NCBI GenBank assembly: GCA_019802505.1
Contig: JAFMOC010000095.1
Coordinates: 186,001 to 250,000, forward strand
DNA: 64,000 nt
Reading direction: 5' to 3'
Source of the DNA: Corydoras sp. C115
Taxonomy: Eukaryota; Chordata; Actinopteri; Siluriformes; Callichthyidae
In this document: in pieces, positions 48,480 through 60,812 of the stretch
How the letters are laid out: each line of letters opens with the position of its first letter
Numbering within the stretch: the first letter of the stretch is position 1
Notes under the pieces: generated by a model
The model's input: the letters and a program-made list of their open reading frames with translations, nothing else
Database searches by the model: none
Told to the model about the DNA's origin: nothing
Program-made: the position numbers and the translations under genes

Positions 48480-49360
48480 AAATTAATAAATTTCCAGAAG
48501 ACTACCGCTCTTAACAACATTTGTGACATTCTTGGATTTCTTAATGGCTGTCTGAAACCTTCTGAGGCAGATTGTGAAAGTTTAATTAAGCATGTCCAAG
48601 CAGAGCAGTCAGAACAGCAGTAAGTTATGCTAATTGCGGATTAATTCTGATGCAGGGCGAGGGGAATTATTCGTTTTTCATGATGTTTGGGAGCACTAGG
48701 ACAAATGAGATGTGTGTGAAATGCTGTTAAGGTCCAGGGCAAGAACATAGAGAAGAGCTGTACCTCATCTGTAATACACCGCGTACACTAATATCTGCCC
48801 CCTTTTTCTTATATTGCAGCTCGATATTGATCTGCTAAAATTGTGCCATATTGGAGCTGTCTGTTGTGATATTCATCATTCTGTCATGTGCGCCCCACCA
48901 CTCCCCCTTTGCACTAGTGCCCACGAGTTATTAGAGCCATGGGCTTGAAGAGGTTGAAGGCTTTAGTCATGGGGATGTTACCAACAATTCATCATAAAGC
49001 TGAAAGAAAAAGAAGGGGGCAGAAGAAATCTCAGGTGATGTCTGCTTTAAGATTTATGTCTTCTTGAGCTGCACATTAAGAATTATATCATCAACTGGTG
49101 TGAGGACATTGCTTCAGTCTTACTCAGATGTGCTGAGTCGGACTATTTGCTTTCGTGCTGGGCTTAAATGGGCTTTTCTTCCCTCCTCATGAAGCTTTTT
49201 TAATGGAATCTACAGCTTCCAGGAATAAAGCCAGTGATTTACTCTGCACGATGGAGGGGAGCCGCCGCTCTGATAAAGCTTGTCTGAAGTAATTGTCATT
49301 CTGTGGGTTTAAATGGTACAGGCCCGGCCTCTCCTCCATTCTGCCGTGTTTGGCAGTTGA
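48480..49360. promoter_or_regulatory. Candidate conserved noncoding cluster
   Basis: Unique sequence with dense homeodomain-like sites: agtttaattaagcatg, tgctaattgcggattaattc (TAATTG/GGATTA), ggggaattattcg. It ends at a CA microsatellite. Confidence 0.35.
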
Positions 49361-49439
49361 TGCCAATCAGTCAGCGGGGATGAAAGTAAACTTGTGTGCG
49401 CCACATTCAATTTGTCTCTTTCCTCCCTCTACATGCACA

Positions 49440-49442
<3 letters not shown>

Positions 49443-49500
<58 letters not shown>
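49443..49500. repeat. (AC)n microsatellite
   Basis: About 29 units, next to a candidate conserved element. Confidence 0.97.
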
Positions 49501-49506
<6 letters not shown>

Positions 49507-50233
49507 ACTCATTGCCACTGTTCATTCCCAATTGGATGGATCTCCTGTTCTCTGACAGGTTCACATAGTTTCTGCAGTAGGACATTTTTGATGACAAATT
49601 CAATCAAACAACTGCTCCTCTTCGTTGTGAACAAAAACTTCTCTTGATTAGGACTTTTAAATAATGCCTGGGGGTTGGGAACGGAGCTTTTATTGACTGT
49701 GAGGATGTTACAGTAAACAGCATTTAAACTGTCGCTGACTGAATTGATCAGGGCCCTTAGCCCGCAACAGATGACTGGAGCTGCATAAACAGTATCTGAG
49801 TATGCAAACACGCTTGTGTGCGAGCCTGGGCTCCTGGGAGGAGACAGCGCTACTTCTGGTGTGGAACTGAGAGAAATGGGGCAGACTCGTAACCTTGTTG
49901 TGCACTGAGAACACTTTACTGCTCCTATGTAAACACTTCCCTTCCTCTCCCATCACTGAGCCAGTTTGGATTCCTCACAATATTTACATTCCATTAATTA
50001 TTAAAAAAGAAAAAGTGAGAATAAACAGTAGATAATTTTTGTTTAATGTTTCACTGCATTCCAATTCACAGTCCAATTAATGTTAATCATTAAGGATTTC
50101 CTGTTTAGCTCCAACATCAATCTCAGACCTCAAACTAACTCCCTTGACTTTATATCTATTTTCCTCTGCCAGTTTAATTTTTATTAATATTTTACGAGAA
50201 TGAATGTTGAAGTGTTTATCTTTAAAGTGTTAT

Positions 50234-50284
50234 CAGATCTTTAAATGGCTACATAAACTTATTCCTGTTACTTATATACACCTG

Positions 50285-50356
<72 letters not shown>

Positions 50357-50371
50357 CCATTTAAAGATCTG
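50234..50371. repeat. (GT)n microsatellite with perfect 20-bp flanking inverted repeats
   Basis: cagatctttaaatggctaca (50234-50253) and its exact reverse complement (50352-50371) bracket about 33 GT units. Confidence 0.97.
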
Positions 50372-50389
50372 TTTATAATCTTTTTTAAT

Positions 50390-50560
50390 CTCTTTATCTT
50401 GACCTCTTAATCCTCTACTAGGGTCGCTGGGGTTTCGTATGTCCATCAAGTTATGGGTGCTGGGCAGATACACCCAGGACAGTATCCCAATCCACACAAA
50501 TTATATAGGGGCAATTTAAAGAAACAATTTAGAGCAGACACTTTACCTTGAATCTTACAG
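50390..50560 (-). mobile_element. Old V-SINE 3' fragment
   Basis: cttaatcctctactagggtc to tgggcagatacacccaggac, then decayed sequence. Confidence 0.7.
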
Positions 50561-50689
50561 ACACGTTCTAGGACCCACTTTATAACCTTGCCACCTTTAA
50601 ATATTTGTTAATAAATACATACTTTTAAAAGGTTTCCTTTAATTTAATTTTTTTATTTTGTAGTTTTAACACATTGCTCAATCCTTTAT

Positions 50690-50945
50690 TATCTATTCAT
50701 TTATTTTCTGCTTATCCTGATTAGGGATAGGGAAATGCTGTAGTCCATCTCATAGAGTAGAAACATCATGGGCAATTCACAGCAGGGCAGATATACAAAC
50801 AAACTCATTTACACATTCGTACCTGTGGATAATATATTACCTTTGGTTTACCTACTAGCATGTTGTTGGGCTGTTAAATAAAAAACATAGCTCCTAAGGA
50901 AATTCACACAATCTTAGGGAGAACATGCATATTCCACACAAAACA
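50690..50945 (-). mobile_element. Diverged V-SINE-like repeat
   Basis: ttctgcttatcctgattagg at the left and aggaaattcacacaatctta, gggagaacatgcatattcca at the right follow V-SINE order, but it belongs to another, older family. Confidence 0.5.
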
Positions 50946-50997
50946 TGCATTATCACATATTACACAAATTCAGACTTAATGTAACAGTTTAATTACA

Positions 50998-51150
50998 ACA
51001 TGTAATTTACATTTACATTTACATTTGGTCATTTAGCAGACACTTTTATCCAAAGCTCAAGGACCCACATTGTTAACTGCAGTGGACCTGGGATATGAAC
51101 CCACAACCTTCTTATTGATAGCCCAATGCCCTAACAACTGTGCAACCACA
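50998..51150. repeat. Common teleost repeat (atttagcagacactttta motif)
   Basis: Tandem tttaca units, then tcatttagcagacacttt and tatccaaagctcaaggaccc, a sequence I know as widespread in fish genomes. A similar patch is inside hAT copy 1 (19450-19497). Confidence 0.6.
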
Positions 51151-51179
51151 TCCTCAACTAATTTACCTAGTCTGATGGG

Positions 51180-52029
51180 TGGGTTGCAATGTCATTTTAC
51201 AGTGGAAAGGTCCTGGGTTCGACTTCCAGACAGAGAGTATATACACTACATGTGTCTGTTCTTCCAAAAGATGCAGTGTTATCCAACAATGTTAAGACAC
51301 TTCTATTAGATTTTTCCAAGATATGAATGTGTGAATGTGTTTGTCTATGCGTCTGCTCTGTTAAGAAAGACGAGTGGTTCACGAACTGAATACCTGTATC
51401 AGAAGACAGAAGGAGTTTAAACACAGGAGACAAGTACTGCTTGTAAAATCAATCAAATTATCACACGAGCAGACTGGGTAAAAATTATTCAGTGTTTTGG
51501 TTCAGGATGTTGGGAATTTATGAAGTTGATTCAGGAAATCCTTTTCACAAAAAACTTCTTGTTAAATAATATAAGAGCAGTTTAGAGCATATTAAATATA
51601 TTTCAACATTGTTTCAACACGTAAGTAGAATCGCAGTGTGGTGTGAGTGTGTTGTCCATAATTTAAGCAGCAGACATTGCATTTCCGTGAAATGTTGCAC
51701 ATTTTAACTACTGCTAATGTCTGTTAATTAGAGCGACAGAGAAACAGTAATTCCAAATAGAGCACATACCTTCTCAATAGCCTCCAGTGATTCGTTCTTA
51801 AAAGATTTACACCATATTTTGGTTTATACTGTATTTAAATTTGACCCTGCTATCATATACATTTTAATGTTTACCATCAGTAGTTGTTTTGCAGTGATTA
51901 ATTATGTCAGTATGTGTGTAGGACTAAATGTTTTAGTGGTCTGCACCGACACACTTATGCTAATCACATTGATTGTGAACTCATATTTCTAGAATTAATA
52001 TGTATCACTCTTGACTGCTATTGTTTGGC
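51180..52029. other. Unique intronic DNA
   Basis: ggttgcaatgtc...gtcctgggttcgact at 51182-51225 has a box-B-like word but no tRNA fold was found. Confidence 0.5.
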
Positions 52030-52570
52030 AGGGCTTTAATTGAACACCTCTGTTAATATTAAAAGCACATTAAAGTCTTAACTCTTGGCCCTATCTGAAG
52101 TTACTTTCAATGACATTTTTATAAAACAATGGGAAGGATTAATAAACTCCTGCCTGATCTCTGCTTTCCAGCTCTTTTACTATGGGGAACCAATTAAGTA
52201 CGCTTCAGGATGACTTTCATTTACACCACTCGGTCTGTTCCTCTGCCAGAATTTGGGATTAATTGGGAATTAATCTCCCCACCAGAACAAGTTTGCTTTT
52301 GTGCGCTTTGTATAACACGGATGCTCAGCAATAAGGGTTATGCCAACCTGTTTGTCTGCCCCCTCCCTTTTTCAGAGATTGATACCTATGTGTCCCAGAT
52401 GCTTCCATGCTGAAAATACGAGCCATTAAAAGAGAATAGCCGACAATGATTTTTTTCCCTCTCTGCCTGATTTTTCGAGCTTTATTAGCCATGCATATTA
52501 ATGACTCAATTAATTCTATTCATCCTTGCAAGCCGTTTGTTTGTTTTGCTTGACCTTTTATCTTAGGAGC
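52030..52570. promoter_or_regulatory. Candidate conserved noncoding element
   Basis: Unique, with gggattaattgggaattaat and gccatgcatattaatgactc, and several TAAT cores. The type of sequence typical of developmental enhancers. Confidence 0.35.
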
Positions 52571-52789
52571 ATTCACGCCTGGCTTGGATTAAGCACTTAG
52601 CTTTTCTCCAATGCTTTCCAATGTGGCTGTGCCCCAAGTCCCTTTGTGATTGCAGGTCACCCTTAGAGTTATAGAGTCTGGTAGCTGCAAATGTGAAAGT
52701 AAGTATGGCATTATTAAAAACTGTTATTTCGGTCTGACAGCTCTCTAAATAAAATAACGACAGTCTGTTCCTCCCCCCTATTTTTGTTA

Positions 52790-53330
52790 ACTTCAAAAAC
52801 TACTTTTTTAATTTAGGAAGATGCGAGTAAACAGGCTTGCTGCATGGAGCAGAGCAGGGGTTGGAAATTTGCCCCACGCTACATCTATCTCCCATTCAAA
52901 GTTAGCGGTGAGGACAGGAGATATAATTGAAAACTGCAGCTGGACTGTGTACAATCTTGTAAAGGGATGCCTTGGAAATTAGATTAATCAGAAAACAGAC
53001 ATTGTGGGGAAAGTTTGTTTCGAATGCCTGACAGTCCTGCTCTTTCTCTCATTTCAAATGTTGGCAGGGCAGCAGGCAGCTCCAAGGGAAATGTGCTCCT
53101 TTCATACTTGAGTAATTGATGAATTGTATGCAAAATGCAAATGAGAATCCATAAATCTTATGAATGACAGCTTAATTTATGTGAGCCTTAATGAATGCAG
53201 GATTAGATTTTAATTAAATATCCTCAAAGGCACCCTGACTAGTAAGTTTTTAAAGCCTTGTTTTAAAGGCTTGTTTCATATGCATTGCGGCTCATGGATG
53301 AAATTCCCCCAGTTTTAAAGATGATATCTG
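52790..53330. promoter_or_regulatory. Candidate conserved noncoding element
   Basis: gtatgcaaaatgcaaatgag, tatgaatgacagcttaattt and ttttaattaaatatcc combine octamer-like, TALE-like and homeodomain-like motifs in a repeat-free block. Confidence 0.35.
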
Positions 53331-53499
53331 TTCTGTTTTGTTAAGCAAAGTGACTGCAATTAATAAATATCAGTATGGATAGCATATCTACTGATCTCAG
53401 ACTTTCCTGGAACTGCTCATTTTCTTCCATTTGATTAACTTTGTAACTTAGTTTTTTTTTGCTTCTTTGAACTCATATCTGATTTATAACTATTCCTGC

Positions 53500-54480
53500 A
53501 ATATCTTTTTAATTAGGAGAATCGTCCATTAGACACGCAAAAGTCAACCAATTAGGCATCCGCTATAAATTCCCAGGATATGTACTGTCTGCTGCCGCCT
53601 CATTATTAGTGGTAACAGAACTAATACAAAACAATTTCAAGCTTTACAATTATGCAACACAATTACAGAATCCGCACAGGACCTTTAACGATGCATGAAA
53701 ATAGCAGGGTTTTTCTTTTTTTAGGTCTTTTAGGTCTTTGGCAAAGATCTGTATTAAAACTATTAATTAGATATTATGTTTTTATCTACAGCTGCCCACA
53801 TATTTCCTTTTACCTTTTTTTTTGCTTCGACGATTGCTCCAGCCATGTAAATAAAGCTAGAGAAAGGAAAACGACTGGGGTAGGGAGTTCCTTTGCAGCA
53901 GTGGCAATCTGATGGTCCCGCCTGGTGGCTTTTTAATCAGAGCGTGCCATACACAAAGGGAACAGGAAGGGCAATTTTATAACCATTTGCTCTTTATATC
54001 TGTAAATGTTACACACAGATGCGGGCCCGATGAAGGATAGCGAGGCCAGTTACATTAAATGAGGGCTGGGTGGGGGTTGTGAGTGATGTTGGTGTTATTG
54101 CTGTAGGTAACTGGTTCCTTTGATTGTGTACATTTGATCTAATATATTGTTCCTCACAAAAGTTCAGCAGTTAGCAGCAGATGCAGCTGCTCATAAAAAA
54201 AAGCTCAGAGGCCTTTTTATAAAGTGCTCAGGCTAATCCATTTATCTGAATCTGATAAGGCCGCTTTAGCTACCAGGCTGAAGTGAGAGGTGACAGGTGT
54301 GTGAGAGCGGCAAGATGGAGATAAAGCAACAGCAGCTCAATGCAAATAAAGGCAAAGATAAAACCCAGATCCAAGCTGGGTTTGATGAATGCTGTAGTGG
54401 CAGAGGAGCGGGCTAGTACGTAACCCACAGTGACCTCTTTTGTGATCTTTCATTAGCTTGCAGGTGCGAAAAGGTATGTG
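53500..54480. promoter_or_regulatory. Candidate conserved noncoding cluster
   Basis: Repeat-free and compositionally balanced, with gccgctttagctaccaggct, gaggtgacaggtgtgtgaga and ctcaatgcaaataaaggc. Confidence 0.3.
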
Positions 54481-54695
54481 ATAGCTACAGTGTATTATCC
54501 AGTGTCAAGTAACAGCAGATATCAGCCCTTTTTTTTACGTACATTGAATACATTTTAAACATGCAGGTACCTTGTTAGAATGATAGTCACAAGTAGAACA
54601 TGTCTAACCTGGAACAGAGGTGTTGTCTTTTTATTATATTGATGCTTGGAATTAATATAATATATAGCATTTGCTGTAAAGATATACTGTATTGT

Positions 54696-55058
54696 TCATT
54701 CATTCATTCATTATCTTCCGCTTTATCCTATATTAGGGTCGTGGGGGGGGGGGGTTTCCCATGCCCATCCAGGGGAGAACCTTTCGGGCGCTGGGCAGAT
54801 AAACCCAGGACAGGGTGCCAATCTATCGCTGGGCACACACGCACAGACACGCACACAAACACAATATATTTGGGACAATTTGGAGAACTCAATTGACTTG
54901 ATCCATGTTTTTGGACTGTGGGAGGAAACCGGAGAACCCGGAGGAAAACCACGCGGACATGGAGAGAACATGGAAACTCCACCCAGATGGGGATTCGAAC
55001 CGGGAATCCCTAGTGCTGAGAGGCGAACGTGGTAACCACTAAGCCACCGTGCCGCCAC
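54696..55058 (-). mobile_element. V-SINE, full length
   Basis: Target duplication atactgtattgt at 54684-54695 and 55059-55070. A run of 12 G (54743 onward) is in the 3' domain. Confidence 0.93.
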
Positions 55059-55070
55059 ATACTGTATTGT

Positions 55071-55506
55071 ATTATTGTAAATACATTACAAGAAAGAGGT
55101 GTTGTTAGGCCTGATGCGAAGCTGTGTACCGTTACACCTCTTTTCTGTGATTTATTTACAAAAATGCACAGCTTTGACTGCTTTATTGCTTTTATAAAAC
55201 AGTTGCAAACACATTATAATAATAATAATAAAAAAAGTTCGATTCATAAATGCGCTTATTGAAAACAAAATCGTTAATGAACTGGTCTTCCGTGACATAG
55301 TCTGGTCTTGTTTGAAAGTGAACATTGATTGCTGAGTAACTGGATACCAGGACAACAGAATTCTCTGTTCTCTAACAATCAAAAAATGCCTTCTAGTGGC
55401 CATTTTACAGAACATGAATTATAAAGCTGCAACAGGTTTAGTACTTAATTATAATTTGACTGTTGGTATACTAATCTGTATTAATATATTAATATATATT
55501 AAACAT

Positions 55507-55584
<78 letters not shown>

Positions 55585-55700
55585 TATAAAAACAATGATC
55601 ACAATCATCACACATTAATATGAATGTACAAACAGCACAGCCCATCAGATTTAAAGGATCGGAACTTCCTGTTTTATAATATTATATATGCTATGTGCTG
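55071..55700. repeat. Palindrome-type repeat, copy with hairpin and TA expansion
   Basis: aaagaggtgttgttaggcct and cgttacacctcttttctgtg form inverted arms. Then gttcgattcataaatgcgct, ccttctagtggccattttac and a (TA)n tract. A SINE lies at its left edge. Confidence 0.75.
55509..55581. repeat. (TA)n microsatellite
   Basis: About 36 units inside the palindrome-type repeat. Confidence 0.97.
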
Positions 55701-55829
55701 TGCTTTCCTCTGTTTGTCTAAATAAATTGTACAGATTTTAATTTCATTCCATCATGTTGGTACAGTAAATGCCAATGTTATCATTGAGACCTTATTTTTT
55801 TCTGAGTGGCCCCATCTCAGTGGATGAAT

Positions 55830-56310
55830 CAACAAGGTATGCACTGCTATTATTGGGAAAGAAATAAAAAATAAACCAGCGATAATCTCTCGCTTAAAAG
55901 GTTATTGAGGTGGTGAAAGCTATTTTGTTAATTTATTTACTCTCTGCTTTGGTAAGATAAAGAAAATGAACAATTAGGGAATTCTAGGTGAGAGATTTGA
56001 AAAGGGCAATGACTTCAGGGTTAATATTTTATAAGGCCTGATTGGCGGGATTCTGGGAAGAGGCGGTATTTACAGAGGCTGAAAGTCCATAATTCATCTG
56101 CTTGTTTTGGTGCGCAGTGAGTAAATGAAATAAATATCTTCATCTTTACATTTTCCACATGACAAACAAAAGCCAGGCAGAAAAGGTTAATTGCTCCCTA
56201 CTACGCAAATCAAAGTGGGGTGTTCTTTTTACTAAACTGGAGATGAACAAGCACTGACCGGATGACGACAGTTTACCTGAAGATGTCAAAATATGTCTCT
56301 ATCAGGCCCC
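55830..56310. promoter_or_regulatory. Candidate conserved noncoding element
   Basis: Unique block with ccataattcatctgcttg, gaaaaggttaattgctccct and ctactacgcaaatcaaagtg. Confidence 0.28.
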
Positions 56311-57375
56311 TGCAGCCAAAAACAGCAGTCCTTTTAATGGCTCACGGACTTGTAACTCGCAGGAATGTTTTTATGCTGAGTCTGTGCCATGTGTATCGGA
56401 CACAGAACGTGAAATGTGTTTTGGTATGTGTTAAACAGTATTTCCTCCTTGTATCAGTTTTCCTGCGTGAAACAAATGGAAGGGGAAAAACAGATGAGAG
56501 GGTGTATTAAATTATTGCTGGTTATTGCATTGAGTTATTGAAATAAGAGTGTATTGTGTGGCTCTAATCTGATTACATTTGCAATGTGGTAGGGCTGGGA
56601 GGATCATGTTTCTCTCTGGACTCCTAGGTCAACATGGACCAAGGCCATTAAAGGAAGCATGGTTCAGAGAAAGTTCAGTACTATTTTCTTTTTGCCATGG
56701 TTTCAAAGAGAAAGATAATTCCTTTGTCTGTTGTGTATGTGCTATTTTGGAGCCTGGGACAATTGTACTGTTACAGAATTCTGACATTGGCCTGGGCAAT
56801 ATGGAATCATTGATTAAGGTCTAAAAAAAGAGCAGGATAATTTGCTTTGTCTTTTTTTTCCCTACTCAACAAACATTAACATGTTATAATAGGTTATCCT
56901 ATTATTATAATGTGCTAAGTTTCCTACTCAATTTGTAGCCAATAATTTTTTTTGTAGTGTTACTAGTAAGAACAAAAACATAAAAATTAAATAATAAGGG
57001 CAAATTAACAAAATAAAAGAAATTAAATAATGGGCAGTTCTAGTCTTTTAGTCTTTGATCAGGGTGCGTTTGTTTGTTTTTAGTCCGACAAAGAAAATCC
57101 GAACCAGTTCCACACAGCTGATGAAACTGTGCCTTGCTTTGGGAGGAGTTCATGCCTGCTCGTTGCCATGTTGTTTATTTGTGTATACCTCGTGGGGGAT
57201 GTTAGCCCAGAGGAGAGTGTCGATTGCTAATGGTTGTATGTAGAACGTTAAAAAAATAGAATTTTTATTAAAATAAATGGATTTACACAAAAAATTTAAT
57301 GAATAGAAAAAATCTATTTATCGCTCAGCCCTAGTTCTAATTAAATATATTTCTGAATAAAACTCATCTTATAAA
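56311..57375. other. Unique intronic DNA
   Basis: Random short ORFs only. Confidence 0.55.
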
Positions 57376-57520
57376 CACAATAAGGCACTTGAGGCTGTGA
57401 ATTATTGTGAATAAATTACGGAAAAGAGGTGTAAGACACTCTGTATCCTGCCTAACAACACCTTTTTACCATGATTTATTTACAGTGCACACGCTCTATT
57501 GCATCACTGCTTTATTGAAT
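57376..57520. repeat. Palindrome-type repeat, hairpin core only
   Basis: aataaggcacttgaggctgt, gaattattgtgaataaatta, gaaaagaggtgt and aacacctttttaccatgatt form a long imperfect inverted repeat, closing with tgcatcactgctttatt. Confidence 0.75.
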
Positions 57521-58479
57521 ACCTGAAATTAAATCACAGAACAAATTGAAATCATTAAAATGTGTGTTTCTGTTAAACTGTCAAAAAATTTATTAGAAGT
57601 ACAAAGTTTCACACATATGCACATCTTAATGTTTATAGTGCTCCCCCAATTCCATTTAGTTAGGAATGATATTAAGTGTTTGCAAAATGCATGAAGCTGA
57701 TATAAAAAAAAGACAAATAGGGATACAATTACACAGAGACAGCCCTAATAAATGTCAGGTGCACTTATGTGACCACTAAAAAGGATTTTAATATTTTTTA
57801 TATAACAAACAGACTAATTTATTTGTTTTATTGTGTATTATACTTGGCTTTCAAAAAAAATGCTAAAAAATTAACTTAGCCCTTCGGTTAGAGGATGTAA
57901 AGCACTGTAGCTGATGAACTATTACTCTTTTACATTGGTCTACTTTTCTGGACTTTCTGTGCCAGGCTATTTAAGGATTCAGTATGAACAGCTTGACAAA
58001 TTGTCTGCTGCATTTGTAATAATCCAGTTCTCTTGGCCTTTGTTGGCATACTACAGTATATAGAGTCTACAGGAACATGTGACAGAGCAGTGTATTATGC
58101 TGGTGGGGCACCTTACGTTGTGGGGCACCTTACGTTGTGCACCTTCAAAGACAAGCATCAGCTGAAGCGCTGCAAAATGAAAGCAACTAAAACATGAAAA
58201 AAATTATGTTTAACAATGTAAATGAATATAAAATAAGTGCCATTTTCACAAATGAAAATCTGGAGATTTAAATGTAATAAAATCTCCAAACATGAAGTGC
58301 AGCATAGTCACGTCACTTTCAATAACAGTCATATTTAACTAATGCAATCAGCCCCACAAAGAGCTCTTTTGTTTTTTTTCTGCTCTTGAGCTAAACTGAC
58401 TCTTATACTGGTTCTAAGTTGTTCCTGAAATGAAAGTTAATGTGACATTTTAAGATAAATGTAATTTTACCTACCTTTG
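57521..58479. other. AT-rich intronic DNA
   Basis: A small tandem duplication, ggggcaccttacgttgt twice, lies at about 58106-58139; otherwise nothing. Confidence 0.55.
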
Positions 58480-58760
58480 TAAGATGATGGGGGAAAAGAG
58501 GCCTTTACCGTTGCATGCCCTCTGTTAGGCCTTTTATCAATAATTCAGGCGTGTAGGATGAACTGATGGCACTTAAACTTCTCCCTGAGCAGATCAAAGG
58601 ATGGCTTCTGTGTGAGCAGGATTTACTTTTCAGCTGGGAATAGGAGCATTTTCATTTGTTGTCTCATATGTTCAAGGATAAAAAGAAAAGCACCACAAGC
58701 AAAGCAAAGCCCATTGCAGCCACTATTTTAATAAAATGTGCAAGCCTCTCTCTTGTTCTG
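58480..58760. promoter_or_regulatory. Candidate conserved noncoding element
   Basis: Unique, balanced sequence (cagatcaaaggatggcttct with a TCF-like atcaaag core, ttatcaataattcaggcg). Confidence 0.25.
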
Positions 58761-59354
58761 CTTTAGTTTTAACCATCAAGAGACTGGTTAAATCTGAATT
58801 GCAAATGCAAAATTGAATTTTGTCAACTTTGTCCTTAAATTAACAGTTTAAAAAAAAAACTTCTACCAAATATCTCATAAAAGAATGGAAGTCTAATATT
58901 TAGTACTGCACTCAGCACAGTTTTGTTGTAGACTATATTTCTGCTGTCCTATGTTTTGTGGCAATGCTGATGTGATATAAACTCTGTACACTACTCTATA
59001 TGGCCTAAGGCTCATTGCTATCAAAAAGTGCCCCAGTTTATGGCTCCCTTTGTTTTAGCGAGTGGAATGAAAAATTTCCGTTTCAATTTCATGCCTGTCA
59101 GGAATAAAACATGATAAAATGCAATGAAACGCAGCTCATCTGCCCAGTCTTTAAATGTGCAAAACTGATGCGCATGATAGAGTAGGATAGAATGTGAACA
59201 AGTGAGCCTTAAAAAAAAGGCCTTGAGTCCAGGCTTGGAAATGCTGTTTTCTTGCTGTACCATTAGTCATAAAAATGAAAATCTGTTTAGTTATTAAAAA
59301 AAAAGAAGAAGATTTTTTAGATTTTATTTTATAAGGTACAGCTCCTCATTTCTA

Positions 59355-59612
59355 CTGTACACTCACTTGTGTTTTTCCAGTTTCACTTGCAGTTCTACAG
59401 TTACAGTCTATCTGTTTCTCTACATATTTTTTTGTCTGCTTTAGTTCGTTTTCCTATGACCAGGAGGTATTAGGGTGGTGGATAATTCTCAGTACAGCAA
59501 TTATACTGACATGGTGGTGGCGTGATAATTGGCGTGCTGATACCAGTGGATGAGGCATAGCAATGATGCTGAACAGAGATCAGTACACCAATCTAAACAT
59601 ACATAATAATAA
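59355..59612. repeat. Interspersed repeat of the same family, copy 3
   Basis: gtacactcacttgtgttttt, attagggtggtggataattc, actgacatggtggtggcgtg and gatgctgaacagagatcagt. Confidence 0.6.
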
Positions 59613-59666
59613 TAGCCAGTCTGTAGGGGTATACATAAATGAGCTTAATAAATTACGTAGAGATTA

Positions 59667-59671
<5 letters not shown>

Positions 59672-59709
<38 letters not shown>
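59672..59709. repeat. (TA)n microsatellite
   Basis: About 19 units. Confidence 0.95.
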
Positions 59710-59711
<2 letters not shown>

Positions 59712-59799
59712 TTTATTTTCATTTGTTCATATTTTTTAACAGTTGCAAACAAAATAAGGATCAGTTTTCGCTTCTTATTATATTAAAATATTGAACAGT

Positions 59800-60440
59800 T
59801 ACCTTTAATCAGGTGTTGAGATTTCATGACCTATCTGTGGGCTCAATCAATGCTTTGTAATTATAGCAGCTTTCGTTGTGATTACTTTAAACGCTGCACA
59901 CAAATGCAGGCAGCACCATAATGACTGTGACATGCTTGAAAATCAGCTTGGAGGAGCATTTTTCCCGCCATCAACACAAGCATGTTCTGTCATTAATCAC
60001 CATGTGATCTTGGTCACTCATTTGGAGTAATAAAAGTTTCCATCATGAGCGTACAACAGGTCTGAATGATTTTGTCACACCACCTTCCAGCTACGTCTGG
60101 CATTAAATCAGGCAAGCAGAACATTTCCTAAGGCAGCCATTGCCTTTTAATTTCCTGAAGAACCTTAACTTATCATTCATTACAAGAACTACACATATTT
60201 GGTTTTTAAAAGTCTCATAAATCAGTAGTGGCCTGCCTGCAATAATTATAACAAGTTAACCTGTAATCCCCAGGCCAAAAGAGGCGAGTCCCAAACCTTA
60301 ACATATTCAAACGATGCAATTCAAATAGTGTGGGGATATTAATACAGGGAAGCAGGTAACGAGGTGCATCCTATGAATTATGCATCTAAAAGTGGTTGAT
60401 CTTCAATAAAGAAAATTAATTCGGCATGTAATCTAATTAG
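59800..60440. promoter_or_regulatory. Candidate conserved noncoding cluster upstream of the exon
   Basis: Unique sequence with gtcattaatcaccatgtg, ccttttaatttcctgaagaa and gtaatctaattagtcatgg. It lies within 900 bp of the dach1-like exon. Confidence 0.3.
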
Positions 60441-60558
60441 TCATGGAAGTCTTTTATATTGAGCTACAGAAAGCAACTGTCTTTGAAAGTGCAATGTATT
60501 TGCATTGCATGTTACCTCTAAATTTTTAGAATGTAATTGCATGACAAAGTGCTTTAAT

Positions 60559-60696
60559 ACTTCTGTTTTTTTCGTCTTCCCTTTCTCCTTACCTTCTATT
60601 CTCTCTCTCTTTCTTTTTCTGTCTCTCTGACTGTTTACTTCACCCTCTCTCTCACCTCTTCTCACCCCCTATGCCTAAACTTCACTTTGATTTTAG
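60559..60696 (+). other. Pyrimidine tract and 3' splice acceptor of the dach1-like exon
   Basis: CT-rich runs (tctctctct, ctttctttttctgtctctctgac, ccctctctctcacctcttctcacccc) cover about 130 bp and end in gattttag at 60689-60696. They form an extended polypyrimidine region immediately before the exon. The ATG at 60671 lies in this intronic tract in frame with the exon, but I do not take it as a start. Confidence 0.8.
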
Positions 60697-60812
60697 CTCA
60701 AGACCCGGGAGGCCTCCGAAGAGGACCCAGAGTGTTACATCGCCAGAGAATCCTCATATAATGCCTCACTCTGTGCCTGGCCTCATGTCTCCAGGAATCA
60801 TTCCCCCCACAG
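60697..60812 (+). CDS. dach1: Internal coding exon of a dachshund-family gene (dach1-like)
   Basis: This exon encodes about 38 residues containing SSRPGRPPKRTQSVTSPEN, then HIMPHSVPGLMSPGIIPPTG. I recognise it as the segment just after the DachBox-N (Ski/Sno/Dac) domain of DACH1. DACH proteins are nuclear transcription cofactors acting with Six/Eya in eye, limb and muscle development. A long pyrimidine-rich tract (about 60555-60690) precedes the acceptor TTTTAG, and the donor is CAG|GTAACA. The first base completes a Ser codon, so the upstream intron is phase 2. The last G begins the Gly codon, so the downstream intron is phase 1. RPGRPPKR resembles an AT-hook core (inference). DACH2 differs in the part after PPKR, so dach1 or a fish dach1 paralogue is the best fit. 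No other exon of the gene was found in the window. Confidence 0.93.

Noticed and set aside
51182..51225. Possible degenerate tRNA or SINE head (gtcctgggttcgact)
   Set aside because: Only a box-B-like word; no box A or fold found at the right distance.
60671..60696. ATG at 60671 as a start of a short dachshund-like gene
   Set aside because: It lies in the polypyrimidine/acceptor region; the exon homology begins exactly after the AG at 60696.
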